Shown: positions 31,257 through 40,239, counted from the first letter of the stretch. The stretch is 64,000 nt of DNA from Pseudomonas anatoliensis (GCF_017976235.1 NZ_JACVHC010000007.1:248001-312000); one strand, 5' to 3'. Made by a program: numbers and translations. The notes: generated by a model from the letters alone, not told the origin.

Positions 31257-31373
31257 ATGCGGTGGTTCTATGAGGGGTTAGCTAAATTAGCTCTACGAAT
31301 TATCAGTCGAGGCCCGAGAAAGCTCAATCTGCTCGACAAATCGATCTTGTATAAGCTGCAGGTGCGTTCATGA
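31257..31373 (+). CDS. candidate 38-residue ORF coupled to the tail gene
   Basis: MRWFYEGLAKLALRIISRG..., with GAGAGGA 9 bases upstream. Its TGA overlaps the ATG of the next gene (ATGA). It overlaps the promoter region of the leftward cargo gene. Real translation is uncertain. Confidence 0.4.
   Translation: MRWFYEGLAKLALRIISRGPRKLNLLDKSILYKLQVRS
31299..31327 (-). promoter_or_regulatory. promoter candidate for the leftward cargo gene
   Basis: On the minus strand: TTGAGC (31327-31322), 17-base spacer, GATAAT (31304-31299), 58 bases before the start at 31241. It would allow expression from the lysogen. Confidence 0.5.
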
Positions 31374-31966
31374 GCCGGGCTGGCGCCGGTCAATCCGGCA
31401 GCTTCGCCCTGAGCCTGGTCGAGTTCGCGGCCCAGACCAGCGAAGCCATCGACGCAAGCGTGCGCGAGATCATCATCGAAGTCGGCAGCAGCCTGATCCG
31501 CATGTCTCCCGTGGGTAACCCGGAGATCTGGGCACAGAACGCTATCGCAACACAGTACAACAAGGCCGTCGACGACCACAACGCAGCGCTGCGTAGCGAT
31601 CCGGCCAACTTGACTAAGAGCGGCAGGCTCAAGAAGGGGCGCAAGCTCAACGACGGCATGGATATCGCTGCCCCGGAAGGCTACGTCGGCGGCCGGTTCC
31701 GTGCGAACTGGCACATCTCGCTCGGCGTAGTCGAGAACGTCACCTTTGACGAGGTAGACCCGAGCGGCGCCGAAACCACTGCCGCGCTGGTCGCCGGAAT
31801 GAGCGACTTCACCGCCGGCCAGATCGCTTACATCATCAACAACTTGCCCTATGCGATTCCTCTGGAGTTCGGCCATTCCACTCAGGCCCCCGGCGGCATG
31901 CTTCGGGTAACCATGGCTCGCTTCCAGCAGATCGTTCAGGAGGCCATCAGGAACAATCAGGTATGA
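31370..31966 (+). CDS. HK97 gp10-like neck/tail-completion protein
   Basis: 198 residues: N-terminal helix, then SLIRMSPVGNPEIWAQNAIA (the RxSPVDTG-like segment of gp10 proteins), GGRFRANWHISLG, and AIPLEFGHSTQAPGGMLRVT near the C-terminus. This pattern is typical of HK97 gp10/neck proteins. The stop overlaps the next start. Confidence 0.78.
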   Translation: MSRAGAGQSGSFALSLVEFAAQTSEAIDASVREIIIEVGSSLIRMSPVGNPEIWAQNAIATQYNKAVDDHNAALRSDPANLTKSGRLKKGRKLNDGMDIAAPEGYVGGRFRANWHISLGVVENVTFDEVDPSGAETTAALVAGMSDFTAGQIAYIINNLPYAIPLEFGHSTQAPGGMLRVTMARFQQIVQEAIRNNQV

Positions 31967-32391
31967 GTCACGCACGCGCCCGTCAGGCCATAGAAACGAA
32001 GCTGGCCGCATGGTCGGCTGCGCGTCCGATACGAGTGGCCTACTCGAATCAGCCATTTACACCGGGTCCATCTGAAACCTATCTGCGGGCCTTCCAGCTA
32101 CCAGCCAGCACCACCTGCCGTTATCTCGGCGGGGACGCCTACGAGTACACCGGCGTTTATCAGATCAGCATCATCTGTCCATCTGCCCAGGCCATGGCTA
32201 CCGCAGAGACTCTTGTTGAAGAGCTGACACGGCTCTTTCGCGTGGACACGCCACTGGCCCGCAACGGGTTCGATGGACTCATCACTGAGCCGGTAGATCA
32301 GGGGCCAACCATCACAGAGTCGGCGACCTACACGGTCCCGGCCAGCTTCACCTACGCAGGTGTCGCAGACCAACCGCCCGCTGGGGCATAA
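31963..32391 (+). CDS. tail terminator protein (DUF4128 type)
   Basis: 142 residues. YLRAFQLPASTTCRYLGGDA then YTGVYQISIICPSAQ and the C-terminal beta segment match DUF4128/tail-terminator proteins that cap the tail tube and join it to the head. Starts with an ATGA overlap to the previous gene. Confidence 0.75.
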   Translation: MSHARARQAIETKLAAWSAARPIRVAYSNQPFTPGPSETYLRAFQLPASTTCRYLGGDAYEYTGVYQISIICPSAQAMATAETLVEELTRLFRVDTPLARNGFDGLITEPVDQGPTITESATYTVPASFTYAGVADQPPAGA

Positions 32392-32430
32392 CCTACCGCC
32401 GTCAGGCGGGCATTCAAGAGGAAACACACC

Positions 32431-33090
32431 ATGGCCGCACGCTTTCCGCTGCCGAACGGCGCTGTGCTGGAGATTGCCAGCATTATGGGATCCGCCGTCG
32501 CTTTCACCGCCCTGACCAATGCGAAGCCGCCGGTCGCTGCTTCTGTAGGGCACAGCATCGAAAACGGCGATGTTTTGCTGGTCGACTCCGGTTGGGCGCT
32601 GATCAATGACCGCGCAGTAAAGGCGTCCGGCGTTACCGCCGATGCATTTGCGTTGGCCGGTCTCAATACCACCAACACCGACAAATTCACGGTAGGTGCA
32701 GGGTCTGGCTCCGTGATCCCGGTGTCCGGATGGACGCAGATCTCGAAAGTCACTTCTTTCACATCCTCTGGCGGCGAGCAGCAATATCAAACTGTCGGCT
32801 ATCTGGAAGATGACGACGACAAGCAATTTCCAACCAACCGAAACCCGACCACGATCACTATCGTGGTGGAGGATCAGCCGACCGCTCAATACGTCGAGAC
32901 TGTCGAAGGCTTCGATGACACCAAAGAGCTGGCCGTCGTGCGCATGAAGTTGCGCAATGGCGATCAAATCCTCTACCCAGGCTATGTGAGCATCACTCCT
33001 GATCCGACGATGGAGCGAAACAACGTCATGACGCGAACCATCAGTATCGGGCTTTCGGCTCGCTCGCTCCGTTACCTCGCCGGCGCATAA
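32431..33090 (+). CDS. major tail (tube) protein
   Basis: 219 residues. Beta-rich throughout, with VSGWTQISKVTSFTSSGGEQ, DDDDKQFPTNRNPTTITIVV and ending SIGLSARSLRYLAGA, matching the phage tail-tube family (PF08813). It stands before the tail assembly chaperones and the tape measure, the standard order. It polymerises into the tail tube. Confidence 0.85.
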   Translation: MAARFPLPNGAVLEIASIMGSAVAFTALTNAKPPVAASVGHSIENGDVLLVDSGWALINDRAVKASGVTADAFALAGLNTTNTDKFTVGAGSGSVIPVSGWTQISKVTSFTSSGGEQQYQTVGYLEDDDDKQFPTNRNPTTITIVVEDQPTAQYVETVEGFDDTKELAVVRMKLRNGDQILYPGYVSITPDPTMERNNVMTRTISIGLSARSLRYLAGA

Positions 33091-33099
33091 GGATTTCCC

Positions 33100-33480
33100 A
33101 TGGCAAAGATCAGGATCGCTCAGAACCCTACGTTCAAGGCTCTCGTGCACATACCCATCGTTGGGTGTGAGCCCGAGGCAATCGAGTTCACCTTCAAGTA
33201 TCGCGATCGCCCGGCTCTCGCCGCGCTGTTCGACGAGTGGAACCTCAAGGCGAAAGAAATGCGCGAGGGATTCGGGGAAGGCACCACATTGTCGGATGTC
33301 GTTGCTGCCGAAACCGAGTATCAGGTGCAGCAGATCAAGGATCTGGTCGCGGGCTGGGGCTTCGATGACAAGTTCGACGACAAGAGCATCCTCGCCCTTG
33401 TGAAGTCATGCCAAGGAACTGCTGAAGCGGTGGTGAATGCCTACCAGAGCGCATTCAATCAGGCCCGGCTGGGAAACTGA
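33100..33480 (+). CDS. tail assembly chaperone (gpG-like)
   Basis: 126 residues: MAKIRIAQNPTFKALVHIPI, then FKYRDRPALAALFDEWNLKA and a helical C-terminus. Tail assembly chaperone family. The last sense codons form the slippery heptamer GGGAAAC just before TGA, so a fraction of ribosomes should shift -1 and continue into the gene at 33498, giving a G-T type fusion that binds the tape measure. Confidence 0.85.
   Translation: MAKIRIAQNPTFKALVHIPIVGCEPEAIEFTFKYRDRPALAALFDEWNLKAKEMREGFGEGTTLSDVVAAETEYQVQQIKDLVAGWGFDDKFDDKSILALVKSCQGTAEAVVNAYQSAFNQARLGN
33471..33477 (+). promoter_or_regulatory. programmed -1 ribosomal frameshift site
   Basis: G GGA AAC TGA in the chaperone frame: a canonical X-XXY-YYZ heptamer directly before the stop. 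After slipping, translation continues CTG AGG GCG... into the DUF1799 frame, which is open from here and has no ATG of its own. Lambda G/GT uses GGGAAAG at the same place. Confidence 0.88.
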
Positions 33481-33497
33481 GGGCGGCAGCCGCAGCG

Positions 33498-33803
33498 TTG
33501 TACGAAAGCGGACCATCTGCTGAGCAGTTGGCAATCCTCGGGCTGACGGCTGCCGATTTGTCCGGTGACGACGTAGAGGTCTGGCCATGCAACTGGCCGG
33601 CCTTCCTCCTGTTCAACCGAATGTCCACGCAGTGGCGGGTCGGCGCCGGTGGCGCAATCGGCCTCGATTACAACTGCATTCGCGACGTCGCCGAATTCCT
33701 CGGCATCAAGAAACAGAAACTCGCTGAAATCTTTCCTGACCTTCAAGTGCTGGAAGGCGAAGCCCTGCGCGTCATGGCGGATGAAAGGGAAAACAGCCCG
33801 TAA
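33498..33803 (+). CDS. DUF1799 tail protein, T-part of the frameshift fusion
   Basis: The open frame runs from the frameshift at 33477. The first near-start is a TTG at 33498, so it is probably made only as the C-terminal part of the G-T fusion. LYESGPSAEQLAILGLTAAD then VEVWPCNWPAFLLFNRMSTQ and WRVGAGGAIGLDY match DUF1799. In the fusion it recruits tail tube protein to the tape measure. 27 bases lie between its stop and the tape-measure start. Confidence 0.85.
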   Translation: MYESGPSAEQLAILGLTAADLSGDDVEVWPCNWPAFLLFNRMSTQWRVGAGGAIGLDYNCIRDVAEFLGIKKQKLAEIFPDLQVLEGEALRVMADERENSP

Positions 33804-33830
33804 TCACGGGCACTTATTCAAGGTGAGTCG

Positions 33831-36800
33831 ATGAACATTGCAGAACTCGGCGTCAAGATCGACTCGGCCGATGCGATCGAGGCCAAAACGAGCCTGGATG
33901 AGATGGCGAAGGCCGGCGGCCGGGCCGAGCAGTCCGCCGTTTCGCTGATGAACGAAATGCAGGCGCTGGAGAAGTCGCTCTCTACCAGCGCCAAGACTAC
34001 GCAGGAGCTTGCCAACCAACGCGATGCGTTGGCGAAGCTGACCAAAACTGGCGCCTATGGCGAGGCTGAGGCCGCGAAGATCTCGGCGCAGCTCGACAAG
34101 CAGCAGGTCGCTCTGGCCAAGTCGGCCATGGATGAACAGAAGGCACTGAACAGCCTGCTGGGCGCCATTGACCCGGCTCGCGCTGCGCTGGCGAAGCTTG
34201 ATACCCAGGTGGAGCAATTGGGCAAGCACCTGGATGCCGGTCGGATCAGTCAGGACGAGTACAACACCGCCCTGAGCAAGATCGACAAGGACTACGACAA
34301 GCTCAACAGAACCACCACCGGTTTCGACAAATTGCGACTCGGCACGCGCCAGGCGCAGGAAAACGTCGTGCAACTGGGGAATGCGCTGTCTTCGGGAGAC
34401 TGGGGTAGCGGCGTTCGCGCAGTCGCACAATTGGGCGCTGGTGCAGGTGAGGGTGCGGCGGGACTGCTTGCCATTCTTGGCCCGCTTGCGCTGGCCACCG
34501 CTGCCGTGGGTGGACTGGCATACGCTTTTTACAAGGGCAGCGAGGAGCAGGACAGCTACAACAAATCGCTGATTCTTACCGGCAACTACGCCGGCGTGAG
34601 TGCTGGACAGCTTGGCGACATGGCGCGCCAAGTGAGCGCCACAGTTGGTACCACCGGCCAAGCGGCTGAAGTTCTGTCGCTGCTGGCGGGCAACGGCAAG
34701 ATCGCCGGCGAGAGTTTCACCGGCATCACGCAGGCCGCCGTGTCGATGCAGGAAGCAACCGGCAAGGCCGTTAGCGAGACTGTCGCCGAGTTCTCCAAGC
34801 TCGCAGACGACCCGGTGAAGGCGTCTGCCGCGCTGAATGAGCAGTATCACTACCTTACTGCTTCGGTTTACTCGCAAATCACCGCGCTGGAGAAGCAGGG
34901 CGATCATGCTGGCGCTGTGAAGCTGGCAACCGAATCTTTCGCCGACGCAATCAACGAGCGCACCCCGCGCATCCTGGAAAACCTGAGTTTCTGGGAGAAG
35001 GGCTACAACGCTGTTGCTCGGGCTGCTGATGGCTTGAAGAATATTGGGCGTAGCGATATCGGCGCCGATATCGAGCAAGCTCAACGAGACTTGGCGGGCG
35101 CTCAGGCAGGCAATGTCGGCCTGTTCCAGAACAAGCAGGAGATGATTGATCTCTACCAGAATCGTCTCAACATGCTTGAGGACCAGAAGGCTGCGGAAGC
35201 CGATATCGCCAAATGGGAGGGCGAGCAGGCGAAAGCCCAAGGGGCTGCTGTTTCGTCGATGGCGAAGATTGACGCTCTTACCAAATCCGCATGGACGAAT
35301 GAGCAGAAGCGCACCGAGGCGATCAAGGATTACAAGCGGCAGCTCGAAGACATCCGCAAGGTCGCACCAAACGACCCGCGACTGCATCAGGCGGCGATCG
35401 ACAAGAATCTGGCGAATATCAATGACCAGTTCAAAGATGCGAAAACGGCAGGCACTCAGGTCGATCTGACCGGCTTCAACAACGCCAAGAATAACTTGGC
35501 AGCCATCAGCGAAGAGTACAAAAACGCCCAGAAGGAACTGGACGCCGCGCAGAAGGCCGGACTCGTTTCTCAAGCCGACTATGCCCTGAAACGCGAAGCG
35601 CTGATCGGCAACGAGCGCGACGAAGTGACCGCAGCCTACGAGGCTGAGATCTCCGCGCTAGAAGCCGCGAAGGCGAAAAAGACCACCTCTGCCGCCCAAA
35701 GCATCCAGCTTGATCAGAAGATCGCCGATGCGCGCGCCGGCATGGTCAAAGCGCAGAAGGACGCGGACACCCAGCTCGAGGTTCTTGCCTCGAACGAGAC
35801 CGGCCGTCTCGCCCGACAAGAGCGTGCGATCACGACCTACGTTCAGGCGTTGGCTCAGCAGCAGCGAGCGCTGGAACTGGCAGGGCAGCGAGCCGTTCTC
35901 GGCGTCGGGCAGGGCGATCGCCAGAAAGCACTCAACAATGAGCTGAACAGCCAGCAGGATCGGTTCGCACAGCAGTCGCTGGAGCTGGCAAATCAGAAGT
36001 CCGACCCGTCGCGGAATATGTCGGAGGAGGAGTTCGCCCGTAAGTCGCAGGCTCTCGCCGATGCGAACAAGGCCGCAACCGATCAGATCCGGCAGAACTA
36101 CGCCGATGTCGAGAAAGCTCAAGGGGACTGGACCAAGGGCGCAACGTCGGCTTGGGCCAATTACCTTGATTCGGCGAGCAACATCGCCGGCCAGACAAAG
36201 ACCCTGTTCGGCAAAGCCTTCAGCTCGATGGAAGACGCTGTCGTCAACTTCGCTATGACCGGGAAGTTGTCGTTTGCGGATTTCACCAAGTCGATTCTGG
36301 CGGACATGGCACGGATCGCGACCCGTCAGGCCAGTTCTGCGTTGCTTAGCAGCCTCGTCGGCGCTGCCACCAGTTACTTCACTGGCGGTGGTGGCGGTAA
36401 TGGGCTGGCGGCTAGATCAGCAGGTGCGACGTCGTCGAACCTCGGGGCGTCCTCGGCGGGTTACTCCAGCAGCTATTTCCCGCAGGCGCTCGGTGGTGCC
36501 TGGTCGTCGGGCGTGCAAATGTTTGCCAATGGCGGCGCCTTCACCAACAGCATCGTCAGCACGCCGACCGCCTTCGGGATGGCCGGCGGCCGGGCGGGCG
36601 TCATGGGGGAGTCAGGACCGGAGGCAATCATGCCGTTGACCCGGACTTCCAGCGGCAAGCTTGGTGTTCTCGCGGCCGGCGGTGGCTCCGGGACTGCAAT
36701 CAGCATCAGCGCACCGGTAACGGTGGTGACGCAGGATCGAGGCTCCGAAGGGATGCAGATCGACCAGCAGGCACTGTCGAGAAACCTGCAATCGCAAATG

Positions 36801-36881
36801 CAGGCCGTGGCCGAGAAAGCCGTCGCTGACTCTTGGCGCGCGGGCGGTACCAGCTTCCGAAATGCAAATGGGAGGGCCTGA
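33831..36881 (+). CDS. tail length tape measure protein
   Basis: 1016 residues, the longest structural gene apart from J. N-terminal coiled coil (DSADAIEAKTSLDEMAKAGG), the TMP_2-type block around 230-330 (QVSATVGTTGQAAEVLSLLA, then TGITQAAVSMQEATGKAV), central long coiled coil (residues 420-760), lambda-type C-terminal domain (MEDAVVNFAMTGKLSFADFT, then KSILADMARIATRQASSALL) and a Gly-rich end. It sets tail length and is ejected with DNA. TGATG overlap to the next gene. Confidence 0.93.
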   Translation: MNIAELGVKIDSADAIEAKTSLDEMAKAGGRAEQSAVSLMNEMQALEKSLSTSAKTTQELANQRDALAKLTKTGAYGEAEAAKISAQLDKQQVALAKSAMDEQKALNSLLGAIDPARAALAKLDTQVEQLGKHLDAGRISQDEYNTALSKIDKDYDKLNRTTTGFDKLRLGTRQAQENVVQLGNALSSGDWGSGVRAVAQLGAGAGEGAAGLLAILGPLALATAAVGGLAYAFYKGSEEQDSYNKSLILTGNYAGVSAGQLGDMARQVSATVGTTGQAAEVLSLLAGNGKIAGESFTGITQAAVSMQEATGKAVSETVAEFSKLADDPVKASAALNEQYHYLTASVYSQITALEKQGDHAGAVKLATESFADAINERTPRILENLSFWEKGYNAVARAADGLKNIGRSDIGADIEQAQRDLAGAQAGNVGLFQNKQEMIDLYQNRLNMLEDQKAAEADIAKWEGEQAKAQGAAVSSMAKIDALTKSAWTNEQKRTEAIKDYKRQLEDIRKVAPNDPRLHQAAIDKNLANINDQFKDAKTAGTQVDLTGFNNAKNNLAAISEEYKNAQKELDAAQKAGLVSQADYALKREALIGNERDEVTAAYEAEISALEAAKAKKTTSAAQSIQLDQKIADARAGMVKAQKDADTQLEVLASNETGRLARQERAITTYVQALAQQQRALELAGQRAVLGVGQGDRQKALNNELNSQQDRFAQQSLELANQKSDPSRNMSEEEFARKSQALADANKAATDQIRQNYADVEKAQGDWTKGATSAWANYLDSASNIAGQTKTLFGKAFSSMEDAVVNFAMTGKLSFADFTKSILADMARIATRQASSALLSSLVGAATSYFTGGGGGNGLAARSAGATSSNLGASSAGYSSSYFPQALGGAWSSGVQMFANGGAFTNSIVSTPTAFGMAGGRAGVMGESGPEAIMPLTRTSSGKLGVLAAGGGSGTAISISAPVTVVTQDRGSEGMQIDQQALSRNLQSQMQAVAEKAVADSWRAGGTSFRNANGRA

Positions 36882-37219
36882 TGGCCATCGAGAAATTCAC
36901 TTGGTCAACCGAGCGTGGGGAAGCGCCCGATATCAATTATCGGGTGCGCACCTCAAAGTTCGGCGGTGGCTACGCGCAGACTGTTGGCGACGGACCAAAT
37001 AACAAAGAAGACTCATACCCGATCACCTGCTCAGGCCGGAAGGCCAAGGTACTGGAGATCATGGCGTTCCTTGACCGTCATGCAGGAGCGAAGGCGTTTC
37101 TGTGGACATCGCCTCTCGGCGAGCTCGGTCTCTTCACCTGCAAAAATCCCGCTCCCACTCCAATGGGCGGCGGCGTCTTTAAGCTCACCGCCACTTTCGA
37201 GCGGGCTTTTCATCCATAA
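36881..37219 (+). CDS. minor tail protein M
   Basis: 112 residues: KFGGGYAQTVGDGPNN, LEIMAFLDRHAGAKAFLW, TFERAFHP at the end, matching the gpM family (PF05939). Starts within the tape-measure stop codon. Part of the tail tip. Confidence 0.85.
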   Translation: MAIEKFTWSTERGEAPDINYRVRTSKFGGGYAQTVGDGPNNKEDSYPITCSGRKAKVLEIMAFLDRHAGAKAFLWTSPLGELGLFTCKNPAPTPMGGGVFKLTATFERAFHP

Positions 37220-37229
37220 GGGGGCAACC

Positions 37230-37979
37230 ATGCCGCTGATCAGTGACATCCAGGTGCTTGAGCCTGGCAGCGAAGTGCTGCTCTTTGAATTGGACGGCAC
37301 GGAATACGGTGCGGACGTGCTGCGCTTTCATGGGCACGCGATTCCGCATACGCCGGCCGAACTGATTGCGGCCGGCGCCGATGCCGACCAACTACCGGCG
37401 AAGGCGATCTACTGGCAGGGCAACGAGTACAGCGCTTGGCCAATGCAGATCGACGGCATCGAGGCAAACGGCGACGGGACTGCGGTTCGGCCCACTCTAT
37501 CGGTGGGCAACGTCAACGGGCGCATCACTGCTCTCTGTCTGGCGTTCGAGGATTTGCTTGAGTTCAAGCTGACCATGCGTCACACGCTAGGCACCTACTT
37601 GGACGCAGTGAACTTCCCAGGCGGCAACCCGACGGCAGACCCAACCCAAGAGACGATCGAGGTCTGGTACATCGACCAGAAAACGAACGAGGACGGGGGG
37701 ACGGTCAGCTGGGAGCTGGCCAGCCCTGGCGACGTCGGCAACGAGTCAATCGGTCGACAGGCCACAACCCTTTGCCATTGGTGTCTCACCGGCGGCTATC
37801 GCGGGCCGAACTGCGGCTACACCGGCCCGTACGTCACGAAAGACGGCGTCATCACCGATAACCCTGAACTGGACCAATGCGACGCCACGCTGGGCAAGGG
37901 TTGCATCCCACGTTTCGGCGAAGGCAACCCGCTGCCGTTCGGTGGATTTCCCGCAGTTTCTCTCATTGCCCGGAGCTGA
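37230..37979 (+). CDS. minor tail protein L
   Basis: 249 residues: N-terminal PLISDIQVLEPGSEVLLFEL, central VRPTLSVGNVNGRITALCLA, and a C-terminal Cys cluster (LCHWCLTGGYRGPNCGYTGP, DQCD). In lambda gpL four such cysteines bind an iron-sulphur cluster. It sits between M and K, the conserved order. Confidence 0.88.
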   Translation: MPLISDIQVLEPGSEVLLFELDGTEYGADVLRFHGHAIPHTPAELIAAGADADQLPAKAIYWQGNEYSAWPMQIDGIEANGDGTAVRPTLSVGNVNGRITALCLAFEDLLEFKLTMRHTLGTYLDAVNFPGGNPTADPTQETIEVWYIDQKTNEDGGTVSWELASPGDVGNESIGRQATTLCHWCLTGGYRGPNCGYTGPYVTKDGVITDNPELDQCDATLGKGCIPRFGEGNPLPFGGFPAVSLIARS

Positions 37980-37980
37980 C

Positions 37981-38736
37981 ATGCGCAAACACATTTTGAA
38001 CGCGATCCAGGCGCACGCGCGGCAATGCTATCCCGCAGAATCGTGCGGTCTGCTGCTGGCCGTGGGCCGCAAACAGCAGTATTACCCGTGCCGCAACGTC
38101 TCGACCGAGCCGAACGAAGAATTCCGGATCGATCCCGAGCAATACGCAGCGGCCGAGGACGTCGGCGAGGTGATCGGTGTGGTGCACTCGCATCCGGACG
38201 CGACCAGCCGGCCGTCACCGCGCGACCTGGCCATGTGCGAAGCGACCGCGTTGCCCTGGCACATCCTGAGCTGGCCCGAAGGCGATTTGCGAACGGTCAT
38301 GCCGTCCGGTGAAGTGCCGTTGCTGAAACGCCCCTTCGTGCACGGCGCCTGGGACTGCTGGCAGGTCTGTGCAGACTGGTACAAACGCGAGTGGGGGCTG
38401 GAGTTCGAAGCCTTCAAGCGCGCCGATGGCTGGTGGGAGAGCAAGGACAGCGCCAGTTTGTACGAGGCGAACTACGAGGCGGCCGGCTTCTATCGAGTCG
38501 ACCAGCCGCAGCGCGGCGACATGATCGTGATGGAAGTGGGACGCACGGTTTACCCGAACCACGCCGGGATCTTCCTCGGCTCTGATCCTGCGCTGCCTGG
38601 CGAGGATGCCGCTACGTTCGGCCCCGGGCCGTTCCTGCTGCATCACCTATACGGAAGACCGTCAGAGGTCATTGTCTTCGGCGGGCCGTGGTGGGAGAAA
38701 ACAAGAATAATTCTACGCCACCGAAACGCCTTATAA
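37981..38736 (+). CDS. tail assembly protein K (JAMM + NlpC/P60)
   Basis: 251 residues with two domains. The N-terminal JAMM/MPN protease carries HSHPDATSRPSPRD (His69, His71, Ser79, Asp82). The C-terminal NlpC/P60 peptidase carries Cys127 (WDCWQ) and His195 (NHAGIF). It is involved in tail tip maturation and cell wall penetration. In simpler relatives the lipoprotein and I genes follow directly; here 5 kb of cargo does. Confidence 0.9.
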   Translation: MRKHILNAIQAHARQCYPAESCGLLLAVGRKQQYYPCRNVSTEPNEEFRIDPEQYAAAEDVGEVIGVVHSHPDATSRPSPRDLAMCEATALPWHILSWPEGDLRTVMPSGEVPLLKRPFVHGAWDCWQVCADWYKREWGLEFEAFKRADGWWESKDSASLYEANYEAAGFYRVDQPQRGDMIVMEVGRTVYPNHAGIFLGSDPALPGEDAATFGPGPFLLHHLYGRPSEVIVFGGPWWEKTRIILRHRNAL

Positions 38737-38827
38737 TGTCAATGCGCGGCTAGACCGGCCAGTTGAAAAGCACTTACCTCAGTGCCTGCCGCGCTCCCAT
38801 CTGAGGTATCGAATAGAGGTGTTCGAT

Positions 38828-39514
38828 ATGCCGGCAAAATTAGAGTTGAGCGGCAAAAGGTTTGGCAGGCTCGTAGTCATTGCCGAGACGGCAAGAACCG
38901 GAAACTCAAGCAAATGGACGTGCTTGTGCGATTGCGGGGTGCGAATCGACGTGATTACTCCTAGCTTAAGAAACGGTAACACTTCTTCTTGCGGATGCAT
39001 TCGACGAGAAATGCTATCAAAAAGAAATTCCGACTCAGCCCCTCACAAGGTAAAAAAGAATCCGCTGTATAAAACCTGGTCGTCAATGAGGGCGAGGTGC
39101 GAGAACCCAAATGATATCGAATATGCCAATTATGGGGGCAGGGGGATTCAGGTTTGTGATCGCTGGGCGGATTTTTTGAGTTTCGTCGAAGATATGGGCG
39201 ATAGGCCGGCCGGTATGACGCTTGATCGTCGCGACGTAAATGGCAATTACGAAAAAGATAATTGCCGGTGGGCAACTGGTAGCGAGCAATGCAGAAACAA
39301 GCGAAACAACAGAATCGTCGAGCACCTTGGCGAGACTCTGTGTATCGCCGAATGGGCCGATCGGACAGGCATTAATAAAACAACCCTGAATGATCGTCTG
39401 AATGCCGGATGGACAACGTCCGAGGCGCTGACGATAAGGCCCGGGGAAAGAAAGTCCGCGGCTCGGCAAGCTCCAGCGCTCAATGCTACATTGCCAGCTT
39501 TCCCACAGGAGTGA
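38828..39514 (+). CDS. HNH homing-type endonuclease with N-terminal zinc finger
   Basis: 228 residues from the ATG at 38828 (a GTG three codons upstream is possible). The N-terminal domain RFGRLVVIAE with CLCDCG and SCGC cysteines is a DNA-binding zinc ribbon. The HNH-like core is YKTWSSMRARCENPNDIEYA, NYGGRGIQVCDRW, LDRRDVNGNYEKDNCRW. This is a common free-standing phage nuclease family. It ends beside a 21-base sequence repeated at 40806, so it probably entered this site as mobile cargo. Confidence 0.8.
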   Translation: MPAKLELSGKRFGRLVVIAETARTGNSSKWTCLCDCGVRIDVITPSLRNGNTSSCGCIRREMLSKRNSDSAPHKVKKNPLYKTWSSMRARCENPNDIEYANYGGRGIQVCDRWADFLSFVEDMGDRPAGMTLDRRDVNGNYEKDNCRWATGSEQCRNKRNNRIVEHLGETLCIAEWADRTGINKTTLNDRLNAGWTTSEALTIRPGERKSAARQAPALNATLPAFPQE

Positions 39515-39518
39515 CCTG
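39498..39518. repeat. hotspot junction repeat, copy 1
   Basis: A 21-base sequence (core TTTCCCACAGGAGTGACCTG) overlapping the 3' end of the HNH gene. The identical 21 bases recur at 40806-40826, where they supply the ribosome site of the lipoprotein gene. Confidence 0.75.
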
Positions 39519-39537
39519 AGATGCGTGCCCATTCAGC

Positions 39538-39825
39538 TCAACGCAAATCTTCGCTCTCAGCTTGGGCATCGGAGCAGTCAAACAGCTCAAGAAGCATCTG
39601 ATCATGGGTCTTCTGAGAAACTGAGTAGAGCATGCATCGGTCTAGAAGGATTGTCTTCATGCTGCGAGCCGAGCCCATGTGTTTGGGGTCGACTGAGATC
39701 GTCGCAGTCTTGCCGCTCCGGGTATCGGTGACTTGCAGGTTGTAACGTGCAATCAAACCGTCATCACGTTTGATGTGACCAAGGCATTTGAAGGTGAGGG
39801 CTGCTTCGGGCACATTTTTCTCCAA
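39538..39825 (-). CDS. hypothetical phage protein (95 aa)
   Basis: MEKNVPEAALTFKCLGHI..., with a beta-rich N-terminal half (ARYNLQVTDTRSGKTATISV) and a C-terminal helical half (MKTILLDRCMLYSVSQKTHD). I recognise it as a recurrent Pseudomonas prophage hypothetical protein of unknown function. A degenerate partial copy of its 3' half lies at about 41530-41635. Confidence 0.65.
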   Translation of the reverse strand: MEKNVPEAALTFKCLGHIKRDDGLIARYNLQVTDTRSGKTATISVDPKHMGSARSMKTILLDRCMLYSVSQKTHDQMLLELFDCSDAQAESEDLR

Positions 39826-39843
39826 GTGGATGTAGGGTCTGCG

Positions 39844-40239
39844 TCAAAGTATCTTCTCTAAAGTACCGACATCAGTATTTACGCGAACATATCCTTTACT
39901 CTCGTACCAGCAGGCTAATTCTTCGTGAGTTCGTTCGCTCCAATCAAGAGATCTAGCGTCTAATCTGATCTTTGTATTACCAAGTTCAGCCGCAATACCC
40001 TCCGCTTGTGACAAGAGCCAGTTCCCGATACCCCGTTTTCTGAAATTACTCAGTACGAAGATCTCGTGGATGAAGCCCTCGGGATGTCCCCAATCTTCGT
40101 AGATTAGGAGCCCTGCTTCTGCGTCACCTGAAAGCGCAATGAAGTCGTGAGTCTTCGGACTTGAGCCCTTGTGGTAGCGCTCTTGAAGCGCGGCGCTGTA
40201 GATTTCTTGTTGAATACTGATTTCCTTTAATTCGAACAT
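39844..40239 (-). CDS. GNAT family N-acetyltransferase
   Basis: 131 residues. Motif A FVLSNFRKRGIGNWLLSQAE (acetyl-CoA pyrophosphate loop R/QxxGxG = RKRGIG), then LDARSLDWSERTHEELACWY and ESKGYVRV, a complete GNAT core. The substrate is not predictable. It is leftward, 18 bases from the previous leftward gene, within the cargo hotspot. Confidence 0.8.
   Translation of the reverse strand: MFELKEISIQQEIYSAALQERYHKGSSPKTHDFIALSGDAEAGLLIYEDWGHPEGFIHEIFVLSNFRKRGIGNWLLSQAEGIAAELGNTKIRLDARSLDWSERTHEELACWYESKGYVRVNTDVGTLEKIL

Noticed and set aside
32098..33150. Leftward open frame of 350 codons opposite the tail tube gene
   Set aside because: Antisense to two supported tail genes, no start signal.
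33804..35573. Leftward open frame of 589 codons opposite the tape measure
   Set aside because: Antisense of the coiled-coil tape measure gene; leucine-rich by complementarity only.
38737..38827. Possible structured RNA or intron end upstream of the HNH gene
   Set aside because: Some short inverted repeats and a TATAAT-like sequence are present, but no recognisable group I/II intron core, and gene K ends normally before it.
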